Positions 27,255 through 34,769 of a DNA stretch of 61,137 bases are shown piece by piece (the stretch's first letter is position 1; the number at the start of each line of letters is the position of its first letter). The notes under the pieces are model-generated. The model was not told the DNA's origin. It did no database searches and saw nothing but the letters and a program-made list of their open reading frames with translations. The DNA comes from Candidatus Sulfopaludibacter sp. SbA3 (GTDB lineage Bacteria; Acidobacteriota; Terriglobia; Bryobacterales; Bryobacteraceae), in the NCBI GenBank assembly GCA_945893365.1, contig CAMDED010000028.1:1-61137 (forward strand), read 5' to 3'. Made by a program: the position numbers and the translations under genes.

Positions 27255-28925
27255 TCAATCCTGCATGCGCGAAAACAGGTCCCTCTCATCGACGGCGCCG
27301 CGGTTGGCCTCACTCGCTCGGGTCGCCCACGCAGGAAACGGAAAACGCAGCAGAATCGGAGTTGGAATTTCCGGCTGTGCCACGATCATGGAACCTGGCT
27401 GAAGAACCGTCGCCCGGACTCGGGCGACCCCACTCAGGAAGCGGTATTCGTCCCGCTCGGCTTCGGCCGCGTCGAGTCTGCCAACAACTCGGAGGGCGGC
27501 GTTGGCGACGACACGGCGTTCCACTTCACTGGCGGTCTGTTGAGCTCCAAACAGGGAGACACCTAGGGATCGTCCCCGCTCGGCGATGTCGAGAATAACC
27601 TCGCGAATGGGGGACCAGCCCGTGCGGGGCGCGTACTTGTTCAGCTCATCCAAAACCACGAACATCAATGGTTTAGCGGTCCCCTTACGCTCCTTATCTT
27701 CCATTGCCCGCTTGAGAATGGCGCCGACGACAAACATTTGCGCGGCTGCACGAAGATTGTGAATGTCGATGACCGTGACTTGCTGGCTCTCCCAATCAAC
27801 GGTATGCTTCGAGGCGGCTTCATCGCCTCGAATCAAATGGCCGATGTGCTCCAGAGAATGATACAGCCGGCGGCGAAACGCATCCTGTGTTCCAGGCGCG
27901 GCGTGCGGCACCCATTGCGCAAGTAGCGCGTTATCGAGCAATTCAACGAGCTCCCGAAAAGTCGAGACGCGCGTGCCGTCGATTGTCAGGAAAGGTTCAT
28001 GCGGCTTCGAAGCTTTTGCAACCTCTGCAAGCCTGTGTTCGACTCGCGTAACGATGAAGCTCAACTGGGCACGGTCGTCCTCGGCGCCCACGAATGCGAA
28101 ACGCAACAAGTGCTGCTCGGCAAATTGGCGCAGCGTCCATACATAAGGTTGCACCCCGATGGCGCGTCCACCGGTATCGGGCATGAGAGTGTTGACGCCC
28201 TTCTTCGCCGGGGCGTAGATGCGGACGCTTTGGAATGGCCCCACAGGCAAGCCGAGCTTCTGGTATTGAAGGCGAGCATCGTCTTCAATCCTGGAGTTGG
28301 CCGTATCAAGCCAGAGCAAATCTTCGCCTTTGACGTTAAAGATGAGTGCCTTCGAGTTGATCGCGTCAGCCCCCAATGCCTCGGAGTGAAACAGCGAATA
28401 GAGAAGAAAGGTCGCATAGGAAGTCTTTGTCGCGACCCCCGAAACGCCGCTGATGGAAGCGTGGGCTCCTCTCGTCCCATCCAGAAATTCCAGATTTGCG
28501 TAGATGGGCTCTCCCGTTCGGGTTAACCCGATGGGTACCTTGCGATCCATTCGATCGAAGTACAGCGCCTTTTGGTACGCCTCCCCGTGAACGACCTGTG
28601 CCGGTGTACCCGGGTGAGGGGGCACGAAGACTTCGGGGTCGAGTCTGGTCACTTGAACGTGGGCTGCGTACGACACTTCGACCGGCAGCGAATGGTCAGC
28701 CACGTGGAATGCGTCCGTATCAAAGGCGTTCCCCTCAAATCGCTTCGTCACCTGATCGACGATTCCGTAGTATGTAAGGGGGGTTCCGTCGGGTGTCTCC
28801 GTCTCAAGAACAACAAGATCATCCAGTTGGACCATCTTGCCCTCCTCGACGCCGATCCAATAGTCCAAGGGCGCACTATCCCGCGAACCAAGTACAACGC
28901 CTACAACCTCATTTGCAGGTTCCAT
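27255..28925 (-). CDS. herA: HerA-like DNA translocase ATPase
   Basis: The 556-residue protein has a HAS-barrel-like N-terminus (VVGVVLGSRDSAPLDYWIGV), a P-loop region GVSGVATKTS (160-169) and a Walker B VVLDELNKYAP (424-433), with GAQQTASEVERRV as a sensor-like segment. HerA hexamers pump DNA into NurA nuclease. The base before the P-loop lysine is Thr166 rather than Gly, so the loop departs from GxxxxGKT. One base separates it from nurA, and sbcD follows at 12 bp. It should act in the cytoplasm on DNA ends together with these partners. Confidence 0.87.
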   Translation of the reverse strand: MEPANEVVGVVLGSRDSAPLDYWIGVEEGKMVQLDDLVVLETETPDGTPLTYYGIVDQVTKRFEGNAFDTDAFHVADHSLPVEVSYAAHVQVTRLDPEVFVPPHPGTPAQVVHGEAYQKALYFDRMDRKVPIGLTRTGEPIYANLEFLDGTRGAHASISGVSGVATKTSYATFLLYSLFHSEALGADAINSKALIFNVKGEDLLWLDTANSRIEDDARLQYQKLGLPVGPFQSVRIYAPAKKGVNTLMPDTGGRAIGVQPYVWTLRQFAEQHLLRFAFVGAEDDRAQLSFIVTRVEHRLAEVAKASKPHEPFLTIDGTRVSTFRELVELLDNALLAQWVPHAAPGTQDAFRRRLYHSLEHIGHLIRGDEAASKHTVDWESQQVTVIDIHNLRAAAQMFVVGAILKRAMEDKERKGTAKPLMFVVLDELNKYAPRTGWSPIREVILDIAERGRSLGVSLFGAQQTASEVERRVVANAALRVVGRLDAAEAERDEYRFLSGVARVRATVLQPGSMIVAQPEIPTPILLRFPFPAWATRASEANRGAVDERDLFSRMQD

Positions 28926-28926
28926 A

Positions 28927-30105
28927 TCAGTCCGCCTCTCTGACCAAAAAGGATTCGAGTCGCCGCCTTATGATTCGCTCGTCACCCAGCTTCCGTCGTA
29001 AGAACCGCTCCAGAGCGCTTATGGGCAAAAGATTTTGGGGGGCCCGTTGGTCAAGCGCACGACGGGCCTTCAGCTCAGGCAAAAGAGCTCCGCACGCGTC
29101 GGCGAGACTCCGCGCGCCTTCGACGCCCACTGCCTCCGCGACCTCGAGTCGTACGATCCCTGAGAATTCAGAGTCGCCCTTCCTCGGTTCGGAGAGGCGG
29201 AGAAACCAGGAGATGCGTGCGAACCGCCTAGACCCGCGCAAGGCGAACAATGGAGTGCGTTGGCCGGGCTTTAGGGCCGCCAGGAGCGCCAACTGCGGTG
29301 GCGGCAGGTACGTTTTGATGACGCGCTTGATGTATCCAACGGCAGATCCCCTCATGCGCTCCTCAAAGGTAAGTGGGCCATCCACGACGACCAACCGCCC
29401 TTCATGAGCGGCCAGTTCTCTCGCCAGGGCCTCCTCCGCCCTGCGCATCTCTCCATGAATCGCGCGGATCGGGGCGTCCGGCTCGGTGTCCGCCACACGA
29501 ATTGGAAGGTAGATCAACCCTCGCGCCACAGCTATCTCGCCAGTGGGCTGCTCGGGCGAAGATAGGGCAAGCATTCGTCCGGTCAAGAACCGTTCGAATA
29601 GCGCTTGCTCGCTGTTCAGTTGAACAGATCCAACTGCGAAGGCTCCGAAGGCACCGTAAAAATACTGGTCATTAAACTTGGCCGTGACGCGGGCCTCCAT
29701 ACGGCGAACGCCGTCGATGAACCATACAGGCTCCCTTGGTCCCGCCCGGCCGCCGGGGTCGATTCCACTCCACAACTGTGCGCTCCGCTCGAGTTCTATG
29801 TCGAGCGATTCAGGACTTTCCGGAGACTGCTCCTCGATCCCCCCGAATTCCGGCCCGAACTCGGGCTGCCAGGGATCGAGGCGAACCTTTAGCTTTCCAA
29901 ACACTCCAAAGGGAGGTGAGCCGTTTCGACGTTGATTCAAAGCCATTGATCGCTCCCGCCTAAATTGATCAGACTCTTGCTGAGGCATTGCGTCCACCGA
30001 GTTATCGTCGCCGGTCCACCAATCGTGCGCTGCGAAATATCGCATCGCCTGATTCGTCAATCCCGACGAGAACCACTTCTGGTTCAGACCAACTTCGGCT
30101 GCCAT
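28927..30105 (-). CDS. nurA: NurA-domain nuclease
   Basis: The 392-residue protein has the two acidic NurA motifs, VWFIDGVRRMEAR (about residue 127) and RLVVVDGPLTFEERM (about 240), which bind Mn for 5'-3' exonuclease and endonuclease activity in the family. Between them lie FGAFAVGSV and MLALSS, as in bacterial NurA. It is the first gene of the operon and its ATG sits 6 bases after a TATAAT box on the minus strand, so its message may have almost no leader. A basic middle segment (IKRVIKTYLPPPQLALLAAL) is consistent with DNA binding. Confidence 0.85.
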   Translation of the reverse strand: MAAEVGLNQKWFSSGLTNQAMRYFAAHDWWTGDDNSVDAMPQQESDQFRRERSMALNQRRNGSPPFGVFGKLKVRLDPWQPEFGPEFGGIEEQSPESPESLDIELERSAQLWSGIDPGGRAGPREPVWFIDGVRRMEARVTAKFNDQYFYGAFGAFAVGSVQLNSEQALFERFLTGRMLALSSPEQPTGEIAVARGLIYLPIRVADTEPDAPIRAIHGEMRRAEEALARELAAHEGRLVVVDGPLTFEERMRGSAVGYIKRVIKTYLPPPQLALLAALKPGQRTPLFALRGSRRFARISWFLRLSEPRKGDSEFSGIVRLEVAEAVGVEGARSLADACGALLPELKARRALDQRAPQNLLPISALERFLRRKLGDERIIRRRLESFLVREAD

Positions 30106-30110
30106 TCCTT

Positions 30111-30116
30111 ATTATA
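30111..30116 (-). promoter_or_regulatory. Putative -10 box giving a near-leaderless nurA mRNA
   Basis: The minus strand reads TATAAT at 30116-30111, a perfect -10 box whose expected start point coincides with the nurA ATG at 30105. No good -35 is visible 16-18 bases upstream, where the palindrome at 30127-30141 lies instead, which suggests an activator or repressor site in its place. Confidence 0.45.
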
Positions 30117-30126
30117 CACATAAAAC

Positions 30127-30141
30127 AGCTAATGTATAGCT
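30127..30141. promoter_or_regulatory. Palindrome between divergent operons, possible operator
   Basis: AGCTA and TAGCT flank a five-base spacer in AGCTAATGTATAGCT. It lies between the two divergent promoters, overlapping the -35 zone of nurA and 9 bases before the -35 of the plus-strand operon. The RHH protein or the XRE protein encoded downstream are the obvious candidates to bind it; that is inference. Confidence 0.4.
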
Positions 30142-30149
30142 AAAAATAC

Positions 30150-30178
30150 TTGAACACATGGCTACTCGCTGTTATAAT
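30150..30178 (+). promoter_or_regulatory. Sigma70-type promoter of the RHH-GNAT-XRE-ImmA operon
   Basis: TTGAAC (30150-30155) and TATAAT (30173-30178) are 17 bases apart, close to consensus. The first gene starts at 30196 with AGGGAAA at 30186-30192 as ribosome-binding site, so the leader would be about 10 bases. Confidence 0.75.
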
Positions 30179-30195
30179 GATGTCTAGGGAAAGAA

Positions 30196-30411
30196 ATGGC
30201 TACTGACAAGAAGACCATGACGCTGAACCTTACCGCGGCTGAGATGGCGGCACTTGAGAAGTTGTCGGACCAGAAAGACCTAAGCAAGACGGCGGTACTA
30301 CGGCAAGCGCTTCGGCTTTACCAGCTCATCGACAGCCGGCTGGCGCAAGGCGAACTGTTGTACTTCGAGGATAAGGATAAGAAGAACAAGTCGGAGCTGA
30401 TGGTGCTGTGA
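30196..30411 (+). CDS. Ribbon-helix-helix (CopG/Arc-like) small protein
   Basis: The 71-residue protein reads KKTMTLNLTAAEMAALEKLS then DLSKTAVLRQALRLYQLIDS, a beta strand followed by two helices as in ribbon-helix-helix DNA-binding proteins; the C-terminus is highly charged (EDKDKKNK). Such proteins commonly repress their own operon and act as antitoxins. It overlaps the next gene, a GNAT protein, by four bases (GTGA), a layout like RHH-GNAT toxin-antitoxin pairs. Confidence 0.75.
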   Translation: MATDKKTMTLNLTAAEMAALEKLSDQKDLSKTAVLRQALRLYQLIDSRLAQGELLYFEDKDKKNKSELMVL

Positions 30412-31025
30412 GCGATCGAAGCAGAACGTATTTGAAGGACCTGCGGACCGGACAGCTCGCTGAAGCCAGCCTGATCGATGGAGTGTCGCGCGACGAGATC
30501 GAGCGGTCCGAGTCGTTGTGGCGACCGATTCTGCTCGAAAGCCTTGAGATTCGCCAGCGCTCCGGAATTGCGAAGGGCTCTTGGCCGGAACATAGCCATT
30601 GGGACTGGCGTAAGAAACATGCCGCCACGGAAGGACTGATCGCGTACAGAATGTTCGGCGTCGAATGCGAGGGCGACATGCAGGGATTGATGCTTGTTTC
30701 GACTGCCGGGCATCCCTGCCGGATCGCGGAGCAGAGGGGTAAGGAACAGGTGTACATCGATTTCGTAGCAAGCGCTCCTTGGAATTCGCGAGAATTAGTT
30801 GACTCTCCGCGCTACGGCTTGGTGGGGCGCGTGCTTATTGCGACGGCGGTCCAGTTGAGTCTAGCGGAGGGATTCCGGGGCCGGGTCGGTCTGCACTCGT
30901 TGCCTCAGTCCGAAACTTTCTATGCGACGAACTGCGGAATGACCGATCTTGGCAAGGACACGAAGAAAGAAGGTCTGCGATACTTTGAGACAACGCCTGC
31001 TCAGGCCGCAGCCTTCCTTCGGTGA
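30408..31025 (+). CDS. GNAT-like acetyltransferase
   Basis: The 205-residue product starts with GTG inside the RHH stop codon. The middle and C-terminal parts fit a GNAT fold: a strand EGDMQGLMLVST, then VYIDFVASAPWNSRE, the loop and helix YGLVGRVLIATAVQLSLAEG, and a last strand with FYATNCGMTDLG, the usual FYxxxGF-like end. The acetyl-CoA loop (GLVGRVL) is a degenerate R/Q-x-x-G-x-G/A. It is larger than TacT toxins because of an N-terminal region of about 80 residues. Targets are unknown; protein acetylation or aminoacyl-tRNA acetylation are the known options. Confidence 0.65.
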   Translation: MSDRSRTYLKDLRTGQLAEASLIDGVSRDEIERSESLWRPILLESLEIRQRSGIAKGSWPEHSHWDWRKKHAATEGLIAYRMFGVECEGDMQGLMLVSTAGHPCRIAEQRGKEQVYIDFVASAPWNSRELVDSPRYGLVGRVLIATAVQLSLAEGFRGRVGLHSLPQSETFYATNCGMTDLGKDTKKEGLRYFETTPAQAAAFLR

Positions 31026-31034
31026 AGGTTCACT

Positions 31035-31508
31035 ATGAGATTCACTTTTAACAAGGAATGGCTTCAAAAAAACGCGGACCGCGATGACAACCTTGAGATT
31101 GCGGCTGGATCGTTTTCTCTCGACCAACTCCCCCCCGCGGAAGGCGATCCGGGTGATCGCACGACGGTGCTTGCGTTCGGTCGCCTTATCAATCTGTGCC
31201 GTCGAAAGCGCGGTTGGACCATTGAGGGGCTCGCTTCATCCGCCCGCATCGACGTGAGTGAGGCGATTCGCATTGAGCGCGATGCCAGCTATGTTCCAGG
31301 CCCGCGTACCGTCTTTCAGCTTTCCACGGCGCTGGGATTGCCGCGGGAGCGGATGCTCCAGCTTTCCGGAAACATGATTGTTCGCGATCGGGGACTGGGC
31401 GAACAGGCCGTCAGATTTGCAGCCCGGTCGGCGTCGGTTGAGAAGTTGAGCCGCCAAGAACACCTGGCGCTTGAAGAATTCGTGAAGTATCTGAACGAAC
31501 CGAGGTAG
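31035..31508 (+). CDS. XRE-family transcriptional regulator
   Basis: The 157-residue protein contains a Cro/CI helix-turn-helix between about residues 48 and 105: FGRLINLCRRKRGWTIEGLA, SSARIDVSEAIRIERDASYV, and PGPRTVFQLSTALGLPRERM. It is followed at 12 bp by the ImmA/IrrE-type gene, the classic repressor/protease pair in which the protease removes the repressor upon a signal. It starts 9 bp after the GNAT gene. Confidence 0.85.
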   Translation: MRFTFNKEWLQKNADRDDNLEIAAGSFSLDQLPPAEGDPGDRTTVLAFGRLINLCRRKRGWTIEGLASSARIDVSEAIRIERDASYVPGPRTVFQLSTALGLPRERMLQLSGNMIVRDRGLGEQAVRFAARSASVEKLSRQEHLALEEFVKYLNEPR

Positions 31509-31520
31509 GAGGCCGACCAG

Positions 31521-32438
31521 TTGCGTAACCTCTTGCTTGATCAGTACGCAACGGCCGATATCGACCAGTTCGTTGGAAGAGTGCTCGCGGACCCGGGAAA
31601 CCCCGATCCTCCGCTGAAACTCGCTGATCTACGCGAACTTCTGCGCCTGGATAAGGCGTTCTATTCATCCACTGACGACAGCGCCATTCGCGAGGTGGTG
31701 CACAATTTGAGGGTTGCGGGTCAGCAGGTGCTTGCGCGCCCCACAATCCTGAAGGATGTGATCGGCAAGCTTGGTCTGAAAGCCCTCTTGCTTCCGGACC
31801 GTCGACGCATCTTGATCGATTCGGCAGTGCCGGATCTGAAACAACGATGGAGTGAGGCCCATGAGATCGGGCATGACCTGATCCCTTGGCACGCCGACAC
31901 GATGCTCGGCGACAATAAGTCCACCCTGACGCCGTCGTGCCATGAGCAGATCGAAGCGGAAGCGAACTATGCCGCCGGCCAACTGCTCTTCCTTCAGCAC
32001 CGATTCGTCGAGGACGTCAGGAGCCTGTCTCCGAATATCGAGTCCGTGAAGCAGTTGAAGGATCGCTATCAGAACACGATCGCTACTACCCTTTGGCGGT
32101 ACGTTGAAGTGAACACCGGGTTGGTCGTTGGAGCGATCAGCGGCCATCCTCATCGACCAAGTAGTGATTTTTCACCCCGGAATCCTCTGCGATATTTCAT
32201 TCGCTCCCGAGCCTTCGCAAGTCAGTTCTCAGGAGCGACGGAGGCGGACGTCTTCGCTGGGATGCGGGCCTACTGCAATGACAGCGCCGGAGGTCTTCTT
32301 GGGCACGGTGAGGTGCGCCTGTTCGACAACAGCGGTCACGCCCACCTCTTTCAGTTCGAGACTTTCTTCAACCGCTATGAAGCGTTGACTCTTGGCTACT
32401 ACCTGCGTTCTCCTCATTCGACAGTTTCTGTTTCATAG
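31521..32438 (+). CDS. ImmA/IrrE-family metallopeptidase
   Basis: The start is a TTG at 31521 with a full AGGAGG at 31507-31512, eight bases upstream. The zinc-binding HEIGH is at residues 114-118, followed by EQIEAEANYAAGQLL (about 142-156) supplying the glutamate ligand, as in the COG2856 family. The remaining 150 residues hold no recognised domain. ImmA and IrrE cleave partner XRE repressors, here most likely the protein encoded just upstream. It closes the plus-strand operon diverging from nurA-herA-sbcDC. Confidence 0.88.
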   Translation: MRNLLLDQYATADIDQFVGRVLADPGNPDPPLKLADLRELLRLDKAFYSSTDDSAIREVVHNLRVAGQQVLARPTILKDVIGKLGLKALLLPDRRRILIDSAVPDLKQRWSEAHEIGHDLIPWHADTMLGDNKSTLTPSCHEQIEAEANYAAGQLLFLQHRFVEDVRSLSPNIESVKQLKDRYQNTIATTLWRYVEVNTGLVVGAISGHPHRPSSDFSPRNPLRYFIRSRAFASQFSGATEADVFAGMRAYCNDSAGGLLGHGEVRLFDNSGHAHLFQFETFFNRYEALTLGYYLRSPHSTVSVS

Positions 32439-32440
32439 AT

Positions 32441-32663
32441 CGGCTGGCTTGGCGACACGACACAGCAGGGTATGAGACTCGGCAGGGCTCGTGTTCGATG
32501 CTCTGAGCGAATCGAGAGCCGGGGACATCTTCGCGGCGAGGGCGATCATGGTTTATGCGGTCGACGAAGTGGTACGCAGATTCTACGAACACTTTGAGTT
32601 CGAGCCCGTCGCCGGCGGAGCGGCTCCAGTGCCTGCTCCCGCTCAAGGTTCCCATGAGCGTGA
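32441..32663 (+). pseudogene. Relic of a TacT-like GNAT toxin gene
   Basis: Segments from three frames line up in order with a TacT-type acetyltransferase: RLAWRHD, QQGMRLGRA (acetyl-CoA loop), LVFDALSESRAGDIFAARAI, MVYAVDEVVRRFYEHFEFEP and SPAERLQCLLPLKVP. At least three frameshifts are needed and no start region is visible, so only the C-terminal half remains. No matching antitoxin is adjacent. Confidence 0.6.
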
Positions 32664-32761
32664 GTCTACACGACTCTGGAGCAAACGCTCAGCCCTTGCC
32701 GATGATTCCGTGGTTCTCCGTGATATCATCGCGCTTTCATCACAGGGCCATCGGAGATTCC

Positions 32762-34056
32762 ATGCCCGGCTACGCCGTCTGGCGGCCGCGTCCTTTATTC
32801 GTCACCTCGACCTTCCGCGACATGCAGGCCGAGCGGGACTACCTGCGGGACCGCGTGTTCCCGTACTCCGCGACCGTCTGCACGAGCGCTTCCACCACCT
32901 GGAGCCCATCGATCTGCGCTGGGGCGTGGAGACCGCCTCCGCGGACGAGCAACACGCCAAGGAGATGCCGATCCTGAAAGTCTGCCTTGCGGAGATCAAG
33001 CGCAGCCGCCCGTTCCTCATCGCCCTGGTCGGCGACCGCTACGGCTGGCTGCCGCCCGTTGAGCGCATGCGAGCCGCCGCCGAGGAGGCGGGGTTCGGGA
33101 AAGCAGTCGCCGGCAAAAGCGTCACGGCGCTGGAAATCGAGTACGGCATCCTGGACAGCGAAGAGCAGCGGCAGATGAGCCGCGTCTACTTCCGTGAGCC
33201 GCTGCCGTACGGCGAGATGGACCCGGCGACGGCAGCCGAATACTGCGACCTCAAGGCCGGCCCGGACGGTGCGGAAGCGTACCTCCGCCTGGAGGCGTTG
33301 AAGGAGCGCATCCGCACCGAGATGCCCGGCCGCTGGCGCACCTACCGGGCCCAATGGGACGCGGAGAGCCGGAGGGTGACGAATCTCGAGGTTTGGGGCG
33401 CACAGGTTCTGGAAGATGTCAGGACCGACCTGGAAGAGGCCACGCGGGAGTTCGCGGGCGCGGCCCCGGCCACATGGCAGCGGGAAGAGGCCTGGGTGAC
33501 GGAGCAGTTCATCGAAGAGAAGTCGCGGGACTTCAAAGGCCGCCTTTCGAGCATCGAAGAGGCGGTCAAGGCCGCGAGCTCCTCGCCCGGCGACGCCTCC
33601 GGGTGGGGGCTGTGTCTGACAGGCGAGGCGGGGTCGGGCAAGAGTTCCCTGTTCGCGAAGCTGGCGCGCGAGCTTGCGGCCAAGGACGTGGTGCTGCTGA
33701 CGCATGCCGCGGGCGTTACCCCTCGCTCTTCTCAGGTGGATGTGCTGCTCCGCCGCTGGACGGGCGAACTGGCCGCGCAGCTTGGAGAAGCGGACCCCTC
33801 GGAATCGCTGAGCCCGCGCGAGGAGATGGAACGAGCTTTTTCCAGTGTGCTTTCGCGCGTGGCTGGCACTCGACGCGTGGTGTGCCTGATCGACGCGCTG
33901 AACCAGTTCGAGCGCACTCCGGCGGGACGGCATCTGACGTGGCTCCCGAAGCTCTGGCCCGAGAACGCCCGGCTGATCGCTACCGGTATCCCAGGCAGTG
34001 AGTCCGCTACGCTGCTCGGGCGCGGATGCCGCGAGTGGCCGCTGCCGGCGGGGTGA
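32762..34056 (+). pseudogene. DUF4062-NACHT NTPase, frameshifted and truncated
   Basis: ATG 32762 opens RPLFVTSTFRDMQAERDYLR, the DUF4062 N-terminus, then at about 32870 the frame must change to continue as LRDRLHERFHHLEPIDLRWG and FLIALVGDRYGWLPP. A NACHT-type P-loop GEAGSGKSS follows (about 33625), with Walker B VVCLIDALNQFE. The frame ends at 34056 shortly after LIATGIPGSESATLLGRG, where full-length relatives continue with the rest of the NTPase and repeat domains. Proteins of this architecture are STAND-type NTPases, several of which serve in phage defence. Either one base is missing at the shift or the gene is dead; the missing C-terminus favours decay. Confidence 0.7.
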
Positions 34057-34408
34057 CGGGGTTGCTTTTGTTTGAGTGTTCGGTTTGGATGAGGATGTTG
34101 TGGCGGTACAGGCATGCGACGAGCGCTTCAAAGTCGTTGGCGAGAGTTGCTGTTTGCGGACCGAGTCGAAAAGCTCGCGGTCGCCGAACGGGAACCGTAG
34201 CATGAGGCGGCTGCCGAATCAGGCGGCGCAGGCGGCGGTAAAGGTGAAAGGAAGCATATTTTGAGATCTGGCGAGTGACCTTCAATCGAGAGACCTGAGC
34301 GGCATGGTCATGCCGAGGTACCCCGATGCAAGAGGTTCGCGTTCATGAAGGCATTTTAATCGACAGTTAAGGCGGCCTTCATGTGCTTCTGCGAATATTG
34401 TTAGGTAA
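34057..34408. other. Intergenic region after the NACHT relic
   Basis: About 350 bases without a gene I can defend. Short frames on both strands are Arg-rich and match nothing I know. It may contain the debris of the lost 3' part of the NACHT gene or of whatever removed it. No inverted repeats typical of an insertion sequence were seen. Confidence 0.4.
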
Positions 34409-34424
34409 ACGGCGACTTCGCCGT
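34409..34424 (+). promoter_or_regulatory. Hairpin in the leader of the Lys-rich protein gene
   Basis: ACGGCG and CGCCGT pair perfectly around an ACTT loop, ending ten bases before the ribosome-binding site AGGAGAA (34434-34440). It may stabilise the message or influence translation; no function is shown. Confidence 0.5.
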
Positions 34425-34448
34425 ACCAAAGTAAAGGAGAAACAATAC

Positions 34449-34589
34449 ATGAAGAAATTGATGACAATCCTGCTCGGCCTGTCGCTCGCGATCGGTTCCG
34501 TGGCCGTGACGTTCGCCGCCGACGAGAAGAAGATGGACGAGAAGAAGAAGAAGAAGAAGGGCAAGAAGGAAGAAAAGAAGGAGCTCTAG
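34449..34589 (+). CDS. Tiny secreted Lys/Glu-rich protein
   Basis: The 46-residue product begins with a clear signal peptide (MKKLMTILLGLSLAIGSVAV then TFAADE) and its mature part is almost only Lys, Glu, Asp and Met (KKMDEKKKKKKGKKEEKKEL). The start at ATG 34449 is supported by AGGAGAA nine bases upstream. A strong terminator follows 50 bases after the stop, so it is a single-gene transcript. After signal removal about 22 residues remain, highly charged and without fold. The function is unknown; binding to polyanions or metals is conceivable. Confidence 0.7.
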   Translation: MKKLMTILLGLSLAIGSVAVTFAADEKKMDEKKKKKKGKKEEKKEL

Positions 34590-34640
34590 TCCGCTTCTAA
34601 CTTTGGGTAGCCGCGCGGTGTCCAGCCGCTGAGAACTGCG

Positions 34641-34666
34641 CGGCAATCCGGGTTGCCGAGTTTTTT
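34641..34666 (+). terminator. Rho-independent terminator
   Basis: CGGCAA and TTGCCG form a six-pair stem around a six-base loop (34641-34658), followed by AG and six T residues. It ends the transcript of the small Lys-rich protein. Confidence 0.85.
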
Positions 34667-34704
34667 GCCCCGCCCGTCTTGCCTCGCCGTCGTTCCCCGT
34701 TGCC

Positions 34705-34732
34705 TTGACTCCCATCCGTCCTTTCGTCTAAT
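34705..34732 (+). promoter_or_regulatory. Putative promoter of rrf2-cysK
   Basis: TTGACT (34705-34710) and TCTAAT (34727-34732) are separated by 16 bases; the Rrf2 gene starts 37 bases downstream, leaving room for autoregulation. Confidence 0.6.
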
Positions 34733-34769
34733 CTCTAGTTGGTAACGGGGCCTTCGCTCCTTCCCTCAA

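Noticed and set aside
34007-34285. Minus-strand frame after the NACHT relic
   Set aside because: It partly overlaps the relic and has no recognisable domain; I could not support it as a gene or as an insertion sequence.
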